Shown piece after piece: positions 35,290 through 45,510 of a DNA stretch of 64,000 bases. How positions within the stretch are numbered: position 1 is the stretch's first letter; every line of letters starts with the position of its first letter. This DNA comes from Geomicrobium sediminis (lineage in GTDB: Bacteria; Bacillota; Bacilli; Bacillales; Marinococcaceae), in assembly GCF_016908595.1 (NCBI RefSeq), contig NZ_JAFBEC010000004.1, forward strand, positions 186,001-250,000, in the 5' to 3' direction. The notes under the pieces are model-generated. The model was not told the origin of the DNA and searched no databases. It saw nothing but the letters and a program-made list of their open reading frames with translations. Both the position numbers and the translations under genes were made by a program.

Positions 35290-35520
35290 TTGAAGTCACA
35301 AGAGAGAATTGATCGAATGAATGAACTTGCAAAGCGCTCAAGAACGATTGGTCTGACGAGTAGAGAAATCGAAGAGCAGCAATCATTACGAGTGGAGTAT
35401 TTCGACAATTTACGGAATACATTCCGCAATCAATTACAATCGGTCACACTCGTAAACGAAGACGGACAAGATGTAACTCCCAAAGAAGTCGATTGCATAA
35501 GTCCTAAGCGTTCTTATTAA
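35290..35520 (+). CDS. ynzC: YnzC, DUF896 protein
   Basis: 76 residues, TTG start 8 nt after GGGAGGG. It has the DUF896 pattern (RIDRMNELAKRSRTIGLTSREIEEQQSLRVEYFDNLRNTFRNQL, then VTPKEVD), a three-helix protein of unknown function. B. subtilis YnzC is in the SOS yneA-yneB-ynzC operon; here the yneB resolvase is missing, and a 214-bp gap without a LexA box separates it from the SOS peptide gene. Confidence 0.93.
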   Translation: MKSQERIDRMNELAKRSRTIGLTSREIEEQQSLRVEYFDNLRNTFRNQLQSVTLVNEDGQDVTPKEVDCISPKRSY

Positions 35521-35540
35521 TGCAGGAATGGCACCGCTTG

Positions 35541-35566
35541 CCTGGACGTACTTTTCCAGGTTTTTT
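35541..35566 (+). terminator. Intrinsic terminator of ynzC
   Basis: CCTGGA pairs with TCCAGG across an 8-nt loop, followed by TTTTTT. Confidence 0.85.
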
Positions 35567-35688
35567 ATTCACCTAATAATCGAACATATATTCCCTTAGT
35601 CTGTTCGTCATTAAGGTTGTTTTGCCTCGTGAAACCGTTTATCATAAGGGTGTAGACTATTTAGGTTGAATTGAGAGGATGAATCACC

Positions 35689-37671
35689 TTGAACAGAGTG
35701 GAAGAGAAAGCAATCAATACGATCCGTACGCTATCAATTGATAGCATTAATCGTGCGAATTCTGGACATCCAGGATTGCCGATGGGAGCTGCGCCAATGG
35801 CGTTTGCTTTATGGACAAGACACCTTAATCACAATCCGAAGCAACCGGATTGGTGGAACCGTGACCGTTTCGTGTTGTCAGCAGGACATGGTTCGATGCT
35901 TCTATATAGTTTATTGCATTTAAGTGGCTATGAGCTTTCCATGGAAGAATTGAAGAACTTCCGTCAATGGGGAAGTAAAACCCCAGGTCACCCAGAGTTC
36001 GGTCATACGCCTGGAGTCGATGCAACCACTGGACCACTCGGTCAAGGTCTTGCGATGAGTGTTGGTATGGCAATGGCTGAGACGCATCTAGCAAGCACGT
36101 ACAACAATGCAGATCATACGCTTTTTGATCATTATACGTATGCGCTTTGTGGCGACGGTGACGTTATGGAAGGTGTTGCTTCTGAATCCGCATCACTTGC
36201 TGGACATTTAGGGTTAGGCAAGTTGATCGTGATGTACGATTCGAACGACATTTCATTAGACGGTGACTTGAACCGTTCATTCTCAGAAGACGTATTAAAG
36301 CGTTATGACGCATACGGTTGGCATACGATTCTCGTTGAAGACGGGAACGATGTAGATGCGATCGACGCTGCCATTCAAGCAGCGAAAGAAGATCCACGTC
36401 CGAGTATGATCGAGATTAAGACGGTCATCGGTTTTGGTTCTCCGAACCGTGCAGGTACGAACGAAGCGCACGGTAAGCCGATGGGCGCCGACGAATCAAC
36501 ACTCATTAAAGAGAGCTACAAATGGGATCATGAAGAATTCCACGTGCCAGACGAAGTACGTAGTTTATTTAGTGAGAAGGAAGAAGAAGGAGCCGCTACT
36601 CATAAAGCGTGGCAAGACGTGTTCGCTTCTTATGAAAGCGCTCATCCTGAACTCGCGGCGGAACTCAACCGTGCGTTTGACCGTGAGTGGAACGTCGCTG
36701 ATCTTCAAAAGCTTCCGAAATACACCGTTGGAGAAGATAAGCTTGCGACTCGTAAAGCATCAGGGGACGTGATTCAAGCACTTTCTGAAGAAGTGAACGG
36801 GTTCTTCGGTGGTTCTGCGGACCTTGCTTCTTCGAACAACACACTCATGAACGCTCATGAAGACTTTACGAAGGAAAACCGTTCTGGCCGTAACGTCTGG
36901 TTCGGTGTTCGTGAATTCGCGACCGCTGCAGCGGTAAACGGAATTATGCTTCACGGTGGTTTACATGCATACGGAGCGACGTTCCTCGTTTTCTCTGATT
37001 ACATGAGACCTGCGATTCGTCTGTCTGCACTTATGAATGTACCGGCAACGTACGTGTTTACGCATGACAGCATTGCAGTTGGTGAAGACGGCCCAACACA
37101 CGAACCGGTTGAACAAACGGGCTCACTTCGCATGATCCCGAACTTGGCGGTTATCCGTCCGGCGGACGCGAATGAAACGACTGCTGCTTGGAAGTTGGCG
37201 CTTGAAGCGAAAGACCACCCAACAGCACTTATTCTTACGCGTCAAGGTTTGCCAACGATGATTGATGCGGACGCAGCTTACGAGCAAGTGAAAAAGGGAG
37301 CGTACGTCTTAAGTGATAGTGGTTCACCTGACGTTACACTACTTGCGACAGGTTCTGAAGTGTCGCTTGCACTTGATTCGAAGAAAGCACTTCATGAAAA
37401 GGGCATTGAAGCGCGTGTCGTAAGCATGCCGAGCCAAGAGTGGTTTGAGAAGCAATCAGCATCTTATAAAGAAGAAGTATTGCCATCAGACGTCCCTGTT
37501 GTTTCCATTGAAGCAGGTACAACGTTTGGTTGGGAACGTTACACAGGCCGCACTGGCGCATCTATTGGAATTGATACGTTTGGCGCGTCTGCACCTGGAG
37601 ATCTCGTGATGGAGAAATTCGGATTTAACGTCGACAATGTCGTGAGCACTGTCACAAACGTTCTAAAATAA
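35689..37671 (+). CDS. tkt: Transketolase
   Basis: 660 residues, TTG start after GAGAGG. This ThDP enzyme of the pentose phosphate pathway moves C2 units between ketose and aldose phosphates. Visible: [14 protein letters not shown] near residue 25, the ThDP-binding [12 protein letters not shown] near 153, the catalytic Glu in [44 protein letters not shown] and the C-terminal [14 protein letters not shown]. It is monocistronic, with a terminator behind. Confidence 0.99.
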   Translation: MNRVEEKAINTIRTLSIDSINRANSGHPGLPMGAAPMAFALWTRHLNHNPKQPDWWNRDRFVLSAGHGSMLLYSLLHLSGYELSMEELKNFRQWGSKTPGHPEFGHTPGVDATTGPLGQGLAMSVGMAMAETHLASTYNNADHTLFDHYTYALCGDGDVMEGVASESASLAGHLGLGKLIVMYDSNDISLDGDLNRSFSEDVLKRYDAYGWHTILVEDGNDVDAIDAAIQAAKEDPRPSMIEIKTVIGFGSPNRAGTNEAHGKPMGADESTLIKESYKWDHEEFHVPDEVRSLFSEKEEEGAATHKAWQDVFASYESAHPELAAELNRAFDREWNVADLQKLPKYTVGEDKLATRKASGDVIQALSEEVNGFFGGSADLASSNNTLMNAHEDFTKENRSGRNVWFGVREFATAAAVNGIMLHGGLHAYGATFLVFSDYMRPAIRLSALMNVPATYVFTHDSIAVGEDGPTHEPVEQTGSLRMIPNLAVIRPADANETTAAWKLALEAKDHPTALILTRQGLPTMIDADAAYEQVKKGAYVLSDSGSPDVTLLATGSEVSLALDSKKALHEKGIEARVVSMPSQEWFEKQSASYKEEVLPSDVPVVSIEAGTTFGWERYTGRTGASIGIDTFGASAPGDLVMEKFGFNVDNVVSTVTNVLK

Positions 37672-37678
37672 TACCGCG

Positions 37679-37715
37679 AAGAGCAGGGGCTACGTACAGT
37701 CTCTGCTCTTTGTTT
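37679..37715 (+). terminator. Intrinsic terminator of tkt
   Basis: AAGAGCAGGGGCT pairs with AGTCTCTGCTCTT (two G-T wobbles), followed by TGTTTTC. Confidence 0.85.
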
Positions 37716-37847
37716 TCGACTAGGGGCGTCATTCTTACAAATAATCGAACGATCTGACGACATTAGAAGGAAAGACTTGCATAGAACGACACGTTTTTTA
37801 CCTTTTGTTTGGTATGATATGGGAAACAAGAAGGAGGCGGTCTCAGT

Positions 37848-38267
37848 ATGCATCGTTATGACATTTACTTATTAAAAACAGAATATGCGAACTCTTTTGT
37901 ACGTGCAGAAGACAAGCTATTTCGTCTTTTTAAAGAATATGAGACGGTAAAGCCGTTGTATGAGATCGTCAAAAAACAAATCGATTACATTTGTCGACCG
38001 TTATCGATGGACGAGATAACGGAACAGTTACCTTTTCATAAAAAGAAAATTGCTGGTGGTAAAGTAATTTTCATTGAGCACAATCAAGAAATGAAAATGT
38101 CGATTAGTGAGCAGCGCATTCAGCTTTGGAGCGAAGAAGGGCTTGATGATGAATGGCCTTGGTTTGATACGTTGCAATCGCTTGATCCGTACTTTTTTGC
38201 GTGTGACGTTCAGCGAGAAAAGTACGGCTGGTTAAAGCCGGTTAAATTCAAATCCCTCTTAATCTGA
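37848..38267 (+). CDS. sirA: Sporulation inhibitor of replication SirA
   Basis: 139 residues, AAGGAGG site. In B. subtilis SirA binds DnaA domain I and stops new replication rounds when sporulation starts. Similarity to B. subtilis YneE is visible at both ends (YDIYLLKTEYANSF; VQREKYGWLKPVKFKSLL). B. subtilis sirA is activated by Spo0A; here only six-of-seven matches to the 0A box TGTCGAA were seen upstream (near 37718 and 37784), so direct control is not demonstrated. Confidence 0.88.
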   Translation: MHRYDIYLLKTEYANSFVRAEDKLFRLFKEYETVKPLYEIVKKQIDYICRPLSMDEITEQLPFHKKKIAGGKVIFIEHNQEMKMSISEQRIQLWSEEGLDDEWPWFDTLQSLDPYFFACDVQREKYGWLKPVKFKSLLI

Positions 38268-38381
38268 GTGGTTCTGGACTTTTCATAAGTAGTAACTTAC
38301 GGTATAATGATGGTGTTTGTTTAGGACAAACATCTGTTTTTATTAGATACTGCTTATGGATAAGGGTAAGGAGGAAATGAT

Positions 38382-38615
38382 TTGAGCACTATTTGGGTCG
38401 TGTTAATTGCGCTTGCTGCTCTATTAGGTGGGGTTGCATTAGGCTTTTTCATCGCACGTAAAACAATGATGAATTACATGAAGAAGAATCCACCAATTAA
38501 TGAGCAAATGCTACGCGTCATGATGATGCAAATGGGACAGAACCCATCGCAAAAGAAAATCAATCAAATGATGAAAGCAATGCAAAAGCAGCAAGACGTT
38601 AGCAATAAAAAGTAA
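38382..38615 (+). CDS. yneF: YneF, UPF0154 membrane protein
   Basis: 77 residues, TTG start after AAGGAGG. One N-terminal membrane helix ([22 protein letters not shown]), then the invariant [19 protein letters not shown] and [13 protein letters not shown]. It is a universal Bacillales protein of unknown function, located after sirA as in B. subtilis. Confidence 0.97.
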   Translation: MSTIWVVLIALAALLGGVALGFFIARKTMMNYMKKNPPINEQMLRVMMMQMGQNPSQKKINQMMKAMQKQQDVSNKK

Positions 38616-38619
38616 CAAC

Positions 38620-38647
38620 AAACACCTCCAACACTCGAGGTGTTTTA
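38620..38647 (+). terminator. Intrinsic terminator of yneF
   Basis: AACACCTC pairs with GAGGTGTT around an 8-nt loop, followed by TTATC. Confidence 0.75.
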
Positions 38648-38732
38648 TCATTTCTCTGCGAATTTTGCATGATTAGAGAGAATCAGTGTATGATAGGTGC
38701 ATAAGGGTACATAGTGGAAGGAGAGCAAAGTC

Positions 38733-39251
38733 ATGACAGAATCGACGCTGTTGCTCTTAACGACAATTATGGCAGTTCTTATGAGTTCAGCCGTCATTAT
38801 GATTCGTCTGAAAGCAATTAAAAGACCTGCTTCTGTAAAGAAGATAATCATCCCGCCAATCATGATGAGCACAGGGTTTTTGATGTTCGTCTATGAACCG
38901 GCGCGACTTGAAACGTTACAAATCTTCGGGCCGTTAATTACGGGTGTGATTTGTTCGTATTTTTTAATTCGAACGTCGAATTTTCACATTCGTGAAGGCG
39001 AAATTTATATGGAACGTTCGAAGATGTTTATCTACTTACTTGTCGGTTTATTAATTGCTAGAGTAATCGTGAAGTTGATCCTCGGCGAGCAAGTCGTTTT
39101 GCCGCAACTAGCAGGAATGTTTTTCTTACTTGCTTTTGGGATGATTTTACCGTGGCGAATCGCAATGCTCTATTCGTTTAAGAAGATTCACCGAAAAGCA
39201 ACTCGTGACGGCACACTTTGGAATTTGTCGATGAAAGGCGAACGCACATAA
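38733..39251 (+). CDS. ccdC: CcdC-like membrane protein (YneJ)
   Basis: 172 residues with about four to five membrane helices. KRPASVKKIIIPPIMMSTGFLMF, IYMERSKMFIYLLVGLLIARVIVKL and GMILPWRIAM match B. subtilis CcdC (DUF1453). In B. subtilis it belongs to the ccdA-yneI-ccdC cytochrome c biogenesis cluster; ccdA and yneI are absent here. The role is therefore uncertain. Confidence 0.88.
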   Translation: MTESTLLLLTTIMAVLMSSAVIMIRLKAIKRPASVKKIIIPPIMMSTGFLMFVYEPARLETLQIFGPLITGVICSYFLIRTSNFHIREGEIYMERSKMFIYLLVGLLIARVIVKLILGEQVVLPQLAGMFFLLAFGMILPWRIAMLYSFKKIHRKATRDGTLWNLSMKGERT

Positions 39252-39252
39252 C

Positions 39253-39285
39253 AAAAAAACTCACAGTTCTCTGTGAGTTTTTTTT
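39253..39285. terminator. Bidirectional terminator between ccdC and yneK
   Basis: ACTCACAG / CTGTGAGT around TTCT, with seven A before and eight T after; it ends both convergent genes. Confidence 0.92.
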
Positions 39286-39712
39286 AGGAAAGAAGATGTT
39301 CGTATTGCTCATAGCTCATGTTCTTCTCATCGAGTTTCCGCCGTAGAAACTTATGATCACGTTTTGGTGTTGCTAAAATGTATCCGCGTATGAGCAAGTC
39401 TTCTGATATGCTATTTGCTTTCTGTTCTAGCGCAAGTTCGCCAATTTTCCCTGCAATCTTCTCACGTGCCACGTCTTTAAAAAGATCGGGAACCGGGGAG
39501 ATTAATTCTTCGAGCAAATCGCTCTGTTGCTTCGTCCAAAGGTGTCTCGTTTTCTCAAGATAATAGTCTTGCCAATCGAGAACCGAGTTGCCGTCTTCTT
39601 TCGGAAGACGCTTCAAAAACTTTCGAAACATAAAGAACCCACCGATGAACATAAAAACGATCATAAAGACGCCCCAAAAAACGATAAACCACATAAATAG
39701 ATTTTCTAACAC
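39284..39712 (-). CDS. yneK: YneK, DUF2621 membrane protein
   Basis: 142 residues from the GTG that follows GAGGTGA; 12 further codons upstream lack a site. One N-terminal membrane helix (FMWFIVFWGVFMIVFMFIGGFFMF), then a conserved cytoplasmic domain: RKFLKRLPKEDGNSVLDWQDYY, KIAGKIGELAL, YILATPKRDHKFL. Function unknown. The order ccdC-yneK-citB is as in B. subtilis, but the small spore protein genes found there are missing. Confidence 0.94.
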   Translation of the reverse strand: MLENLFMWFIVFWGVFMIVFMFIGGFFMFRKFLKRLPKEDGNSVLDWQDYYLEKTRHLWTKQQSDLLEELISPVPDLFKDVAREKIAGKIGELALEQKANSISEDLLIRGYILATPKRDHKFLRRKLDEKNMSYEQYEHLLS

Positions 39713-39800
39713 GTCGTTCACCTCAGTCGTATAATCAATTCTTATCATAGCATATAAGAAAAAAGTTGAACAAGGGATGACGATTTTTGCACTTTTAGTT

Positions 39801-39829
39801 TCGACAAATTAGCGAACGTATTATATGAT
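39801..39829 (+). promoter_or_regulatory. SigA promoter of citB
   Basis: TCGACA, 17 nt, TATGAT. No convincing CcpC or CodY operator was seen. Confidence 0.65.
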
Positions 39830-39850
39830 AGGAGTAAAGGGAGGGATTTG

Positions 39851-42574
39851 ATGAGTAAAACAAACGATCTCTATCAAGCCAAACAAACATTCGACGTTAA
39901 TGGTAAATCATATGTTTATTATGATTTAAAATCACTAAACAACGTCGCAGACGTATCGAAACTTCCATATTCTATTAAAGTATTATTGGAATCTTTATTA
40001 AGACAGCAAGACGGAAAGGTGATTAAGCCTGAGCACGTAGAAAGCCTTGCGAAGTGGGGCAAAAAAGACGGTGGCAGCGAAGATGTGCCGTTCAAACCTT
40101 CACGTGTTATTTTGCAAGACTTTACAGGTGTTCCAGCAGTTGTAGACTTAGCGTCACTACGTAAAGCGATTGCAGACTTCGGTGGCGATCCTGAATCAAT
40201 CGATCCAGCGATTCCAGCGGACCTCGTCGTTGACCACTCTGTACAAGTTGACAAGTTCGGTACAAGTGATTCACTTATGAAGAACATGAACCTTGAGTTC
40301 GAACGTAACGAAGAGCGTTACAAATTACTAAGCTGGGCAACAAAAGCATTCGAAAACTACAGTGCTGTTCCACCAGCAACAGGAATCGTTCACCAAGTGA
40401 ACTTAGAGTACTTAGCGAACGTCGTTCACGTGAACGAAAATGCTGAAGGTGAGCGTGTTACGTTCCCTGATACACTCGTCGGTACTGACTCTCATACGAC
40501 GATGATCAACGGTATTGGCGTTCTTGGTTGGGGCGTTGGTGGTATTGAAGCGGAAGCAGGAATGCTTCAACAACCTTCATACTTCCCAGCACCAGAAGTT
40601 GTCGGTGTACGTCTTGAAGGAAGCCTTCCAGATGGCGCAACTGCAACTGACTTAGCACTTAAAGTGACACAACTTCTTCGTTCGAAGAACGTTGTTGGTA
40701 AGTTCGTTGAGTTCTTCGGACCAGGACTATCAGGCATGTCACTTGCTGATCGTGCGACAATCTCAAACATGGCACCAGAATACGGTGCAACATGTGGTTT
40801 CTTCCCAGTTGACGAAGAAGCATTGAACTACATGCGCCTAACAGGTCGTTCTGAAGAACAAATCGCTGTTGTTGAAGCTTACACGAAAGCAAACGGCATG
40901 TACTTCACTCCAGACGCTGAGGAGCCGACATACACGCAAGTTGTAAAACTTGACATGAGCACAATCGAGCCTTCATTAGCAGGTCCAAAACGTCCACAAG
41001 ACATGATTGAACTTGACAACATGAAGTCTGCATTCGAAAAAGCGGTTACTGCACCAGCAGGCAACCACGGTTTCGGTCTTGAGAGCTCTGAGCTTGATCG
41101 CTCTGTAGAAGTTGCTCACCCTAACGGTAAGAAGTCTGACCTTGCAACGGGTGCCGTAACAATCGCAGCGATTACGAGCTGTACGAACACGTCTAACCCA
41201 TCAGTAATGATCGGTGCTGGACTTGTTGCGAAAAAAGCAGTAGAAAAAGGTCTTGACGTGCCTGAGTACGTGAAAACATCACTTGCACCAGGTTCAAAAG
41301 TTGTTACGCGTTACCTAGAGGATTCAGGTCTAATGCCTTTCCTTGACAAACTTGGATTCAACCTCGTTGGGTACGGTTGTACGACATGTATCGGTAACAG
41401 TGGTCCACTTCCAGATGAAATTGAGCAAGCGATTGCAGATAACGATCTTCTCGTTTCTTCAGTGCTTTCTGGTAACCGTAACTTTGAAGGACGTATTCAC
41501 CCACTTGTACGTGCCAACTACTTGGCTTCACCGCCACTCGTTGTTGCTTACGCACTTGCAGGTAATGTGAACTTTGACCTTCGTAAAGATTCTTTCGGAA
41601 AAGACAGCGACGGAAACGACGTTTATTTCAGCGACCTTTGGCCATCATCAGCTGAAATCGAGCAGTTCATCCGTGAGAATGTTTCTCCGAAATTGTTCAA
41701 AGATGAGTACGAGAACGTGTTCGACAACAACGAACGTTGGAACGCATTACAATCAAAAGACAATGCGAACCTTTACAACTGGGATAGTGAGTCTACGTAC
41801 ATTCAAAACCCACCGTTCTTTGAGAACATGTCTGAAGATCCACAAGACATTAAGCCACTTACAGACCTTCGTGCGATCGGTAAGTTCGGCGATTCTGTTA
41901 CGACAGACCACATTTCTCCAGCAGGTTCAATTGCGAAGAACAGCCCTGCCGGTGAGTATTTGATGGAAAAAGGTCTTAAGCCTTCTGAATTCAACTCTTA
42001 CGGTTCACGCCGTGGTAACCATGAAGTCATGATGCGTGGTACATTTGCGAACATCCGCATCAAGAACCAATTGGCACCAGGCACTGAGGGTGGCTATACG
42101 ACGTACTGGCCAACAGGTGACGTCATGGCGATCTATGACGCTGCGATGAAGTACAAAGCAGACGACACGGGCCTTGTCGTTATGGCTGGTGAAGACTACG
42201 GAATGGGAAGTTCACGTGACTGGGCAGCGAAAGGTACAAACCTTCTTGGCATCAAGATGGTTATCGCGCAAAGCTTTGAGCGTATCCACCGTAGTAACCT
42301 TGCCCTTATGGGTGTACTACCACTTCAATTCAAAAAAGGCGAAGGTGCAGACTCTCTCGGCCTAACAGGTAAAGAGACGTTCAGCATCAACATTACAGAT
42401 GACGTAACACCACGTGATACAATTTCTGTAACAGCAACGGATGAAGCTGGTAAAACAACAACATTCGAAGCGATTGTCCGCTTTGACTCTGAAATTGAAA
42501 TCGACTACTACCGCCACGGTGGAATCCTACCGATGGTACTACGTAGCAAGCTAAAAGAAGCAGCGAAGAAATAA
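39851..42574 (+). CDS. citB: Aconitate hydratase (AcnA/CitB)
   Basis: 907 residues from the ATG after GGGAGGG. A TCA cycle enzyme interconverting citrate and isocitrate through a [4Fe-4S] cluster; in Bacilli the apo form also binds RNA. The cluster cysteines are [10 protein letters not shown] and GYGCTTCIG. Other landmarks: [38 protein letters not shown] and [16 protein letters not shown]. Its length equals the B. subtilis enzyme within two residues. Confidence 0.99.
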   Translation: MSKTNDLYQAKQTFDVNGKSYVYYDLKSLNNVADVSKLPYSIKVLLESLLRQQDGKVIKPEHVESLAKWGKKDGGSEDVPFKPSRVILQDFTGVPAVVDLASLRKAIADFGGDPESIDPAIPADLVVDHSVQVDKFGTSDSLMKNMNLEFERNEERYKLLSWATKAFENYSAVPPATGIVHQVNLEYLANVVHVNENAEGERVTFPDTLVGTDSHTTMINGIGVLGWGVGGIEAEAGMLQQPSYFPAPEVVGVRLEGSLPDGATATDLALKVTQLLRSKNVVGKFVEFFGPGLSGMSLADRATISNMAPEYGATCGFFPVDEEALNYMRLTGRSEEQIAVVEAYTKANGMYFTPDAEEPTYTQVVKLDMSTIEPSLAGPKRPQDMIELDNMKSAFEKAVTAPAGNHGFGLESSELDRSVEVAHPNGKKSDLATGAVTIAAITSCTNTSNPSVMIGAGLVAKKAVEKGLDVPEYVKTSLAPGSKVVTRYLEDSGLMPFLDKLGFNLVGYGCTTCIGNSGPLPDEIEQAIADNDLLVSSVLSGNRNFEGRIHPLVRANYLASPPLVVAYALAGNVNFDLRKDSFGKDSDGNDVYFSDLWPSSAEIEQFIRENVSPKLFKDEYENVFDNNERWNALQSKDNANLYNWDSESTYIQNPPFFENMSEDPQDIKPLTDLRAIGKFGDSVTTDHISPAGSIAKNSPAGEYLMEKGLKPSEFNSYGSRRGNHEVMMRGTFANIRIKNQLAPGTEGGYTTYWPTGDVMAIYDAAMKYKADDTGLVVMAGEDYGMGSSRDWAAKGTNLLGIKMVIAQSFERIHRSNLALMGVLPLQFKKGEGADSLGLTGKETFSINITDDVTPRDTISVTATDEAGKTTTFEAIVRFDSEIEIDYYRHGGILPMVLRSKLKEAAKK

Positions 42575-42583
42575 GCTTCTATT

Positions 42584-42615
42584 AAAAAGCACCCCTTCTT
42601 GGGGTGCTTTTTTTG
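42584..42615 (+). terminator. Intrinsic terminator of citB
   Basis: AAAAAGCACCCC pairs with GGGGTGCTTTTT around a 5-nt loop. Confidence 0.93.
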
Positions 42616-42846
42616 TTGTGCGAAGATGAAACGGCTCTGATTGTGATCAGCCGAAGAGAAAACCGTCACGATCAGCGGGGTTCTGCTCACATAGAGCAGG
42701 TTATGTGAATAGCACCTTTACTCCAACTCATAATTTCACGCACCGTAATAAGCTATTTCCCCAGACCCATGCCATCAACCAGCCACACCGAGAATAATTC
42801 TCTTCCAATTGCGCACGTTAATGTGGAAGTGTAAGGTGGGGTGTTG

Positions 42847-43569
42847 ATGGACCAACTAGTGGAATTGTGGGAAGGATCTTCGTCGTTACCGTTATACGGG
42901 TTTGCGGTTCGAGCGTTGATCGTTTATGTGTACATTTTTACGATGATCAAATTGCTCGGTCAGCGGTCGATGGCAACAGTTGATCCGTTGGACTTTATAT
43001 TTGGTGTTGTCATCGGGGACATTCTTGGTGAACCACTCGCAACCGGGGACAGTGAATTGGGGGGGCCGTTTCTAGCAGCGGCAACGATTGGTGCCTTACA
43101 TTGGTCGCTATCGTATATTGCGCTTAAACTCCCGAAGAAATCTCGTCGTTTCCTTGAAGATGAGCCGTACATTCTTGCGAGTAACGGTGTGTTTCATGAG
43201 AAAATCTTAAGAAAAGCGAACATGACGATTGAACAAGTACTTATGGAACTTCGGCAAGCGAGTAGTTCAGATTTAAATGAGATCGACACGGTCGTGCTTG
43301 AGCAAAATGGGAAGGTTAGTGTTATTAAAAAAGCGCGTTTTGACCAGTTAACTCCAGATGATATGAACATCTCAACGAACGATAAAGGGTATGCATCGGT
43401 CATCATTTCGGATGGGACGCTTAAGAAAAAAAACCTTCCTGAGCATTTATCGGAAGAGAAATTTTATAAGCAATTGAAGAAAAGGGGTTATGATTCGGCC
43501 GATAACATTTTCTTGTTAACGATCAATCGCAACAATGAATGGTACATTAGCCCAAAAGAAGATGCATAA
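42847..43569 (+). CDS. YetF-family membrane protein (DUF421)
   Basis: 240 residues from the ATG (GTG and TTG codons just before it are closer to the AAGGTGG site). Three N-terminal membrane helices (about 14-100), with the family motif YVYIFTMIKLLGQRSMATVDPLDFIFGVVIGDILGEPL; a C-terminal cytoplasmic domain with LRKANMTIEQVLMELRQ and IDTVVLEQNGKVSVI. Homologues are linked to spore germination efficiency or remain uncharacterised. An FbpB-like gene follows 46 nt later. Confidence 0.9.
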   Translation: MDQLVELWEGSSSLPLYGFAVRALIVYVYIFTMIKLLGQRSMATVDPLDFIFGVVIGDILGEPLATGDSELGGPFLAAATIGALHWSLSYIALKLPKKSRRFLEDEPYILASNGVFHEKILRKANMTIEQVLMELRQASSSDLNEIDTVVLEQNGKVSVIKKARFDQLTPDDMNISTNDKGYASVIISDGTLKKKNLPEHLSEEKFYKQLKKRGYDSADNIFLLTINRNNEWYISPKEDA

Positions 43570-43615
43570 AATTGTCCGCTTCTACCCATAATGTGGAAAA
43601 GGAGATGATTTGTGT

Positions 43616-43738
43616 ATGAAACGTATTAAAAAAGCTCGTTTCCAGGAACTTCTTCGGACGAATCGGGAACAAATTATGAATGACCGTGAGGCATTAGAAA
43701 AAATCGACGCAAAACTGGATTCAAAACGTAAAGCTTAG
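43616..43738 (+). CDS. FbpB-family small basic protein
   Basis: 40 residues, MKRIKKARFQELLRTNREQI then MNDREALEKIDAKLD, fitting the Fur-regulated basic protein B/C family (a basic helix with an LVxxNKxEIlxdkeALekIE-like pattern). AAAAGGAG lies upstream. In B. subtilis FbpB works with the FsrA sRNA in iron sparing. No Fur box is visible here, and the gene seems to be cotranscribed with the DUF421 gene, so iron control is not supported. Confidence 0.78.
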   Translation: MKRIKKARFQELLRTNREQIMNDREALEKIDAKLDSKRKA

Positions 43739-43742
43739 TATT

Positions 43743-43789
43743 AAAAAGCCTTAAAAGACGGAAACTCCCGATCTTTTAAGGCTTTTTTT
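43743..43789 (+). terminator. Intrinsic terminator after the FbpB-like gene
   Basis: AAAAAGCCTTAAAAGA pairs with TCTTTTAAGGCTTTTT; a 15-nt loop and extra T follow. Confidence 0.92.
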
Positions 43790-43897
43790 CTTCTGAATTG
43801 TGCAGTTTCTGCTTTTTTTGATGGCTAGTGCTTGATTGCGTAATCGTTATTTTATATGCTAGAAAAATATAGAACTTTATGGATAAGGGTGTAGATC

Positions 43898-44317
43898 ATG
43901 TTAAAATCTGAAGTACCAGTACAAACACGATACGCAGAAACCGATCAAATGGGTGTGATTCACCATTCACAGTACTTGATTTGGTGTGAAATAGGTCGAA
44001 CGGATTTAATTGAGAAATTTGGCTTCTCCTATGCGCAGATGGAAGCAGAGGGGTTGCTTTCTCCTGTGACTGAAGTGAACCTTTCCTATAAAAAAGCGAT
44101 CCGTTACCCAACTGTCGCAACAGTCGCGACGTGGTTAGAGTCTTACACAGGCATTCGCGCCACGTATGGCTACGAAATTAAGGATGAAAGCGGAGATGTC
44201 TGTGTAGATGGGACGACTACGCACGTCGTCGTTCGTAAGGAAGATTTCCGTCCTGTTTCGATTAAGAAGGCAGCACCGGATTGGCACGCTGTATATAAAG
44301 AACAAAGTAGGACGTGA
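43898..44317 (+). CDS. yneP: YneP, hot-dog acyl-CoA thioesterase
   Basis: 139 residues of the 4-hydroxybenzoyl-CoA thioesterase / YbgC family. The catalytic signature RYAETDQMGVIHHSQYLIWCE (Asp and His) is at residues 11-31. It probably hydrolyses short acyl-CoA or acyl-ACP esters; the substrate is unknown. It forms an operon-like run with yneQ (14-nt gap) and nadE. Confidence 0.93.
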   Translation: MLKSEVPVQTRYAETDQMGVIHHSQYLIWCEIGRTDLIEKFGFSYAQMEAEGLLSPVTEVNLSYKKAIRYPTVATVATWLESYTGIRATYGYEIKDESGDVCVDGTTTHVVVRKEDFRPVSIKKAAPDWHAVYKEQSRT

Positions 44318-44331
44318 AAGGTTGAGAAGGC

Positions 44332-44643
44332 GTGGCATTTGGAATTAACAAACAAGAGCTCATGCAATGGAAAGAACGAGCGAAACAAGGTGAGATTAGT
44401 ATTTTAACGCACTACTGGGTTGATGAACGTTTCCCAGGGTGCGATTCTGTAACCAAAGTCGCCTGTTCAGACATTGAGAAATTGCTACAATGGGGGAAGA
44501 GCTACGGCTTTCGTCCGGAGTGGGTCCACGAACGGGGAGAATTATCACATTTTGACGTTTTTGGTGATCATCAAAAACACGTCTTAGAACGTGAAGGACT
44601 CATAGAGCAATATGAGCGTTTCGTAAATACAAAACCATCGTAA
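44332..44643 (+). CDS. yneQ: YneQ, conserved hypothetical protein
   Basis: 103 residues, GTG start. It matches B. subtilis YneQ throughout (MAFGI.K.EL..WK, ILTHYWVDERFPGCDSVTKV, DIEKLLQWGKSYG, HFDVFGDHQKHVL). Soluble, with one conserved Cys in FPGCD; function unknown. It follows yneP as in B. subtilis. Confidence 0.93.
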   Translation: MAFGINKQELMQWKERAKQGEISILTHYWVDERFPGCDSVTKVACSDIEKLLQWGKSYGFRPEWVHERGELSHFDVFGDHQKHVLEREGLIEQYERFVNTKPS

Positions 44644-44655
44644 AGGGTGAGCGAA

Positions 44656-45483
44656 TTGAACCAAGCGTCCATTCAACAAGCTTTAGAAGTCGAATCTACG
44701 ATTGATCCGAAAGAACAATATACGAAAAGAAAGCAATTTGTAAAAGACTACTTAACCAAAACGGGAACGAAGGGTTTTGTTCTTGGCATTTCAGGAGGAC
44801 AAGACTCGACGTTACTAGGAAAGATGGCGCAAGAGGCTGTTCGCGAAATGCGCGAAGAAACTGGAGATGAATCGTACACGTTTTTAGCACTGCGATTGCC
44901 GTATGGAGTTCAGCACGATGAAGATGATGCGGTTCGCGCGGTTGAGTTCATCAACCCAGATCAGCTGTTAACGGTGAACGTGAAGCAAGCGGTCGATGCT
45001 TCGGTTGCGGCGTTTGAAGAAGCGAGTGGCAAGAAGATGAGTGATTTTATAAAAGGGAATACGAAGGCGAGGGAGCGAATGAAAGTGCATTATGATTTCG
45101 CTGCTAGCCATCAACTACTCGTTATTGGAACGGATCATGCTGCAGAAGCAATCACAGGGTTCTTTACGAAATTCGGAGACGGAGCGTGTGATTTGACGCC
45201 GTTGTTCGGCTTAACGAAAAGACAAGGACGTAGCGTTTTACGATGGTTAGATGCGCCGAAAGAAACATATGAAAAAGTGCCAACGGCAGATCTAGAAGAC
45301 GATCGCCCAGGGTTGTCAGACGAAGAAGCACTCGGTTTAACTTATGAACAGATTGACGATTTCCTTGAAGGGAAATCAGTTACAAAAGACGTAGAGGAGA
45401 AACTCATTTCTCTCTACAAAAAGACAGAACATAAACGCCAAGGTCCTGTAACACCGACGGACACATGGTGGAAACAATTGTAA
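44656..45483 (+). CDS. nadE: NH3-dependent NAD(+) synthetase
   Basis: 275 residues from the TTG 5 nt after AAAGGGTGA; a GTG three codons earlier lies inside that site. It makes NAD from deamido-NAD, ATP and ammonia. The PP-loop is VLGISGGQDSTLLGK near residue 42; NTKARERM, GTDHAAEAITGFFTKFGDG, LTKRQGR and TEHKRQGP follow the family. In B. subtilis nadE is elsewhere, so its join to yneP-yneQ is local. Confidence 0.97.
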   Translation: MNQASIQQALEVESTIDPKEQYTKRKQFVKDYLTKTGTKGFVLGISGGQDSTLLGKMAQEAVREMREETGDESYTFLALRLPYGVQHDEDDAVRAVEFINPDQLLTVNVKQAVDASVAAFEEASGKKMSDFIKGNTKARERMKVHYDFAASHQLLVIGTDHAAEAITGFFTKFGDGACDLTPLFGLTKRQGRSVLRWLDAPKETYEKVPTADLEDDRPGLSDEEALGLTYEQIDDFLEGKSVTKDVEEKLISLYKKTEHKRQGPVTPTDTWWKQL

Positions 45484-45510
45484 GTTCGCATTGGGATAGG
45501 AGTTGCTTTG

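Noticed and set aside
37716-37847. Spo0A boxes before sirA
   Set aside because: Only six-of-seven matches to TGTCGAA, which are expected by chance in a region of this size.
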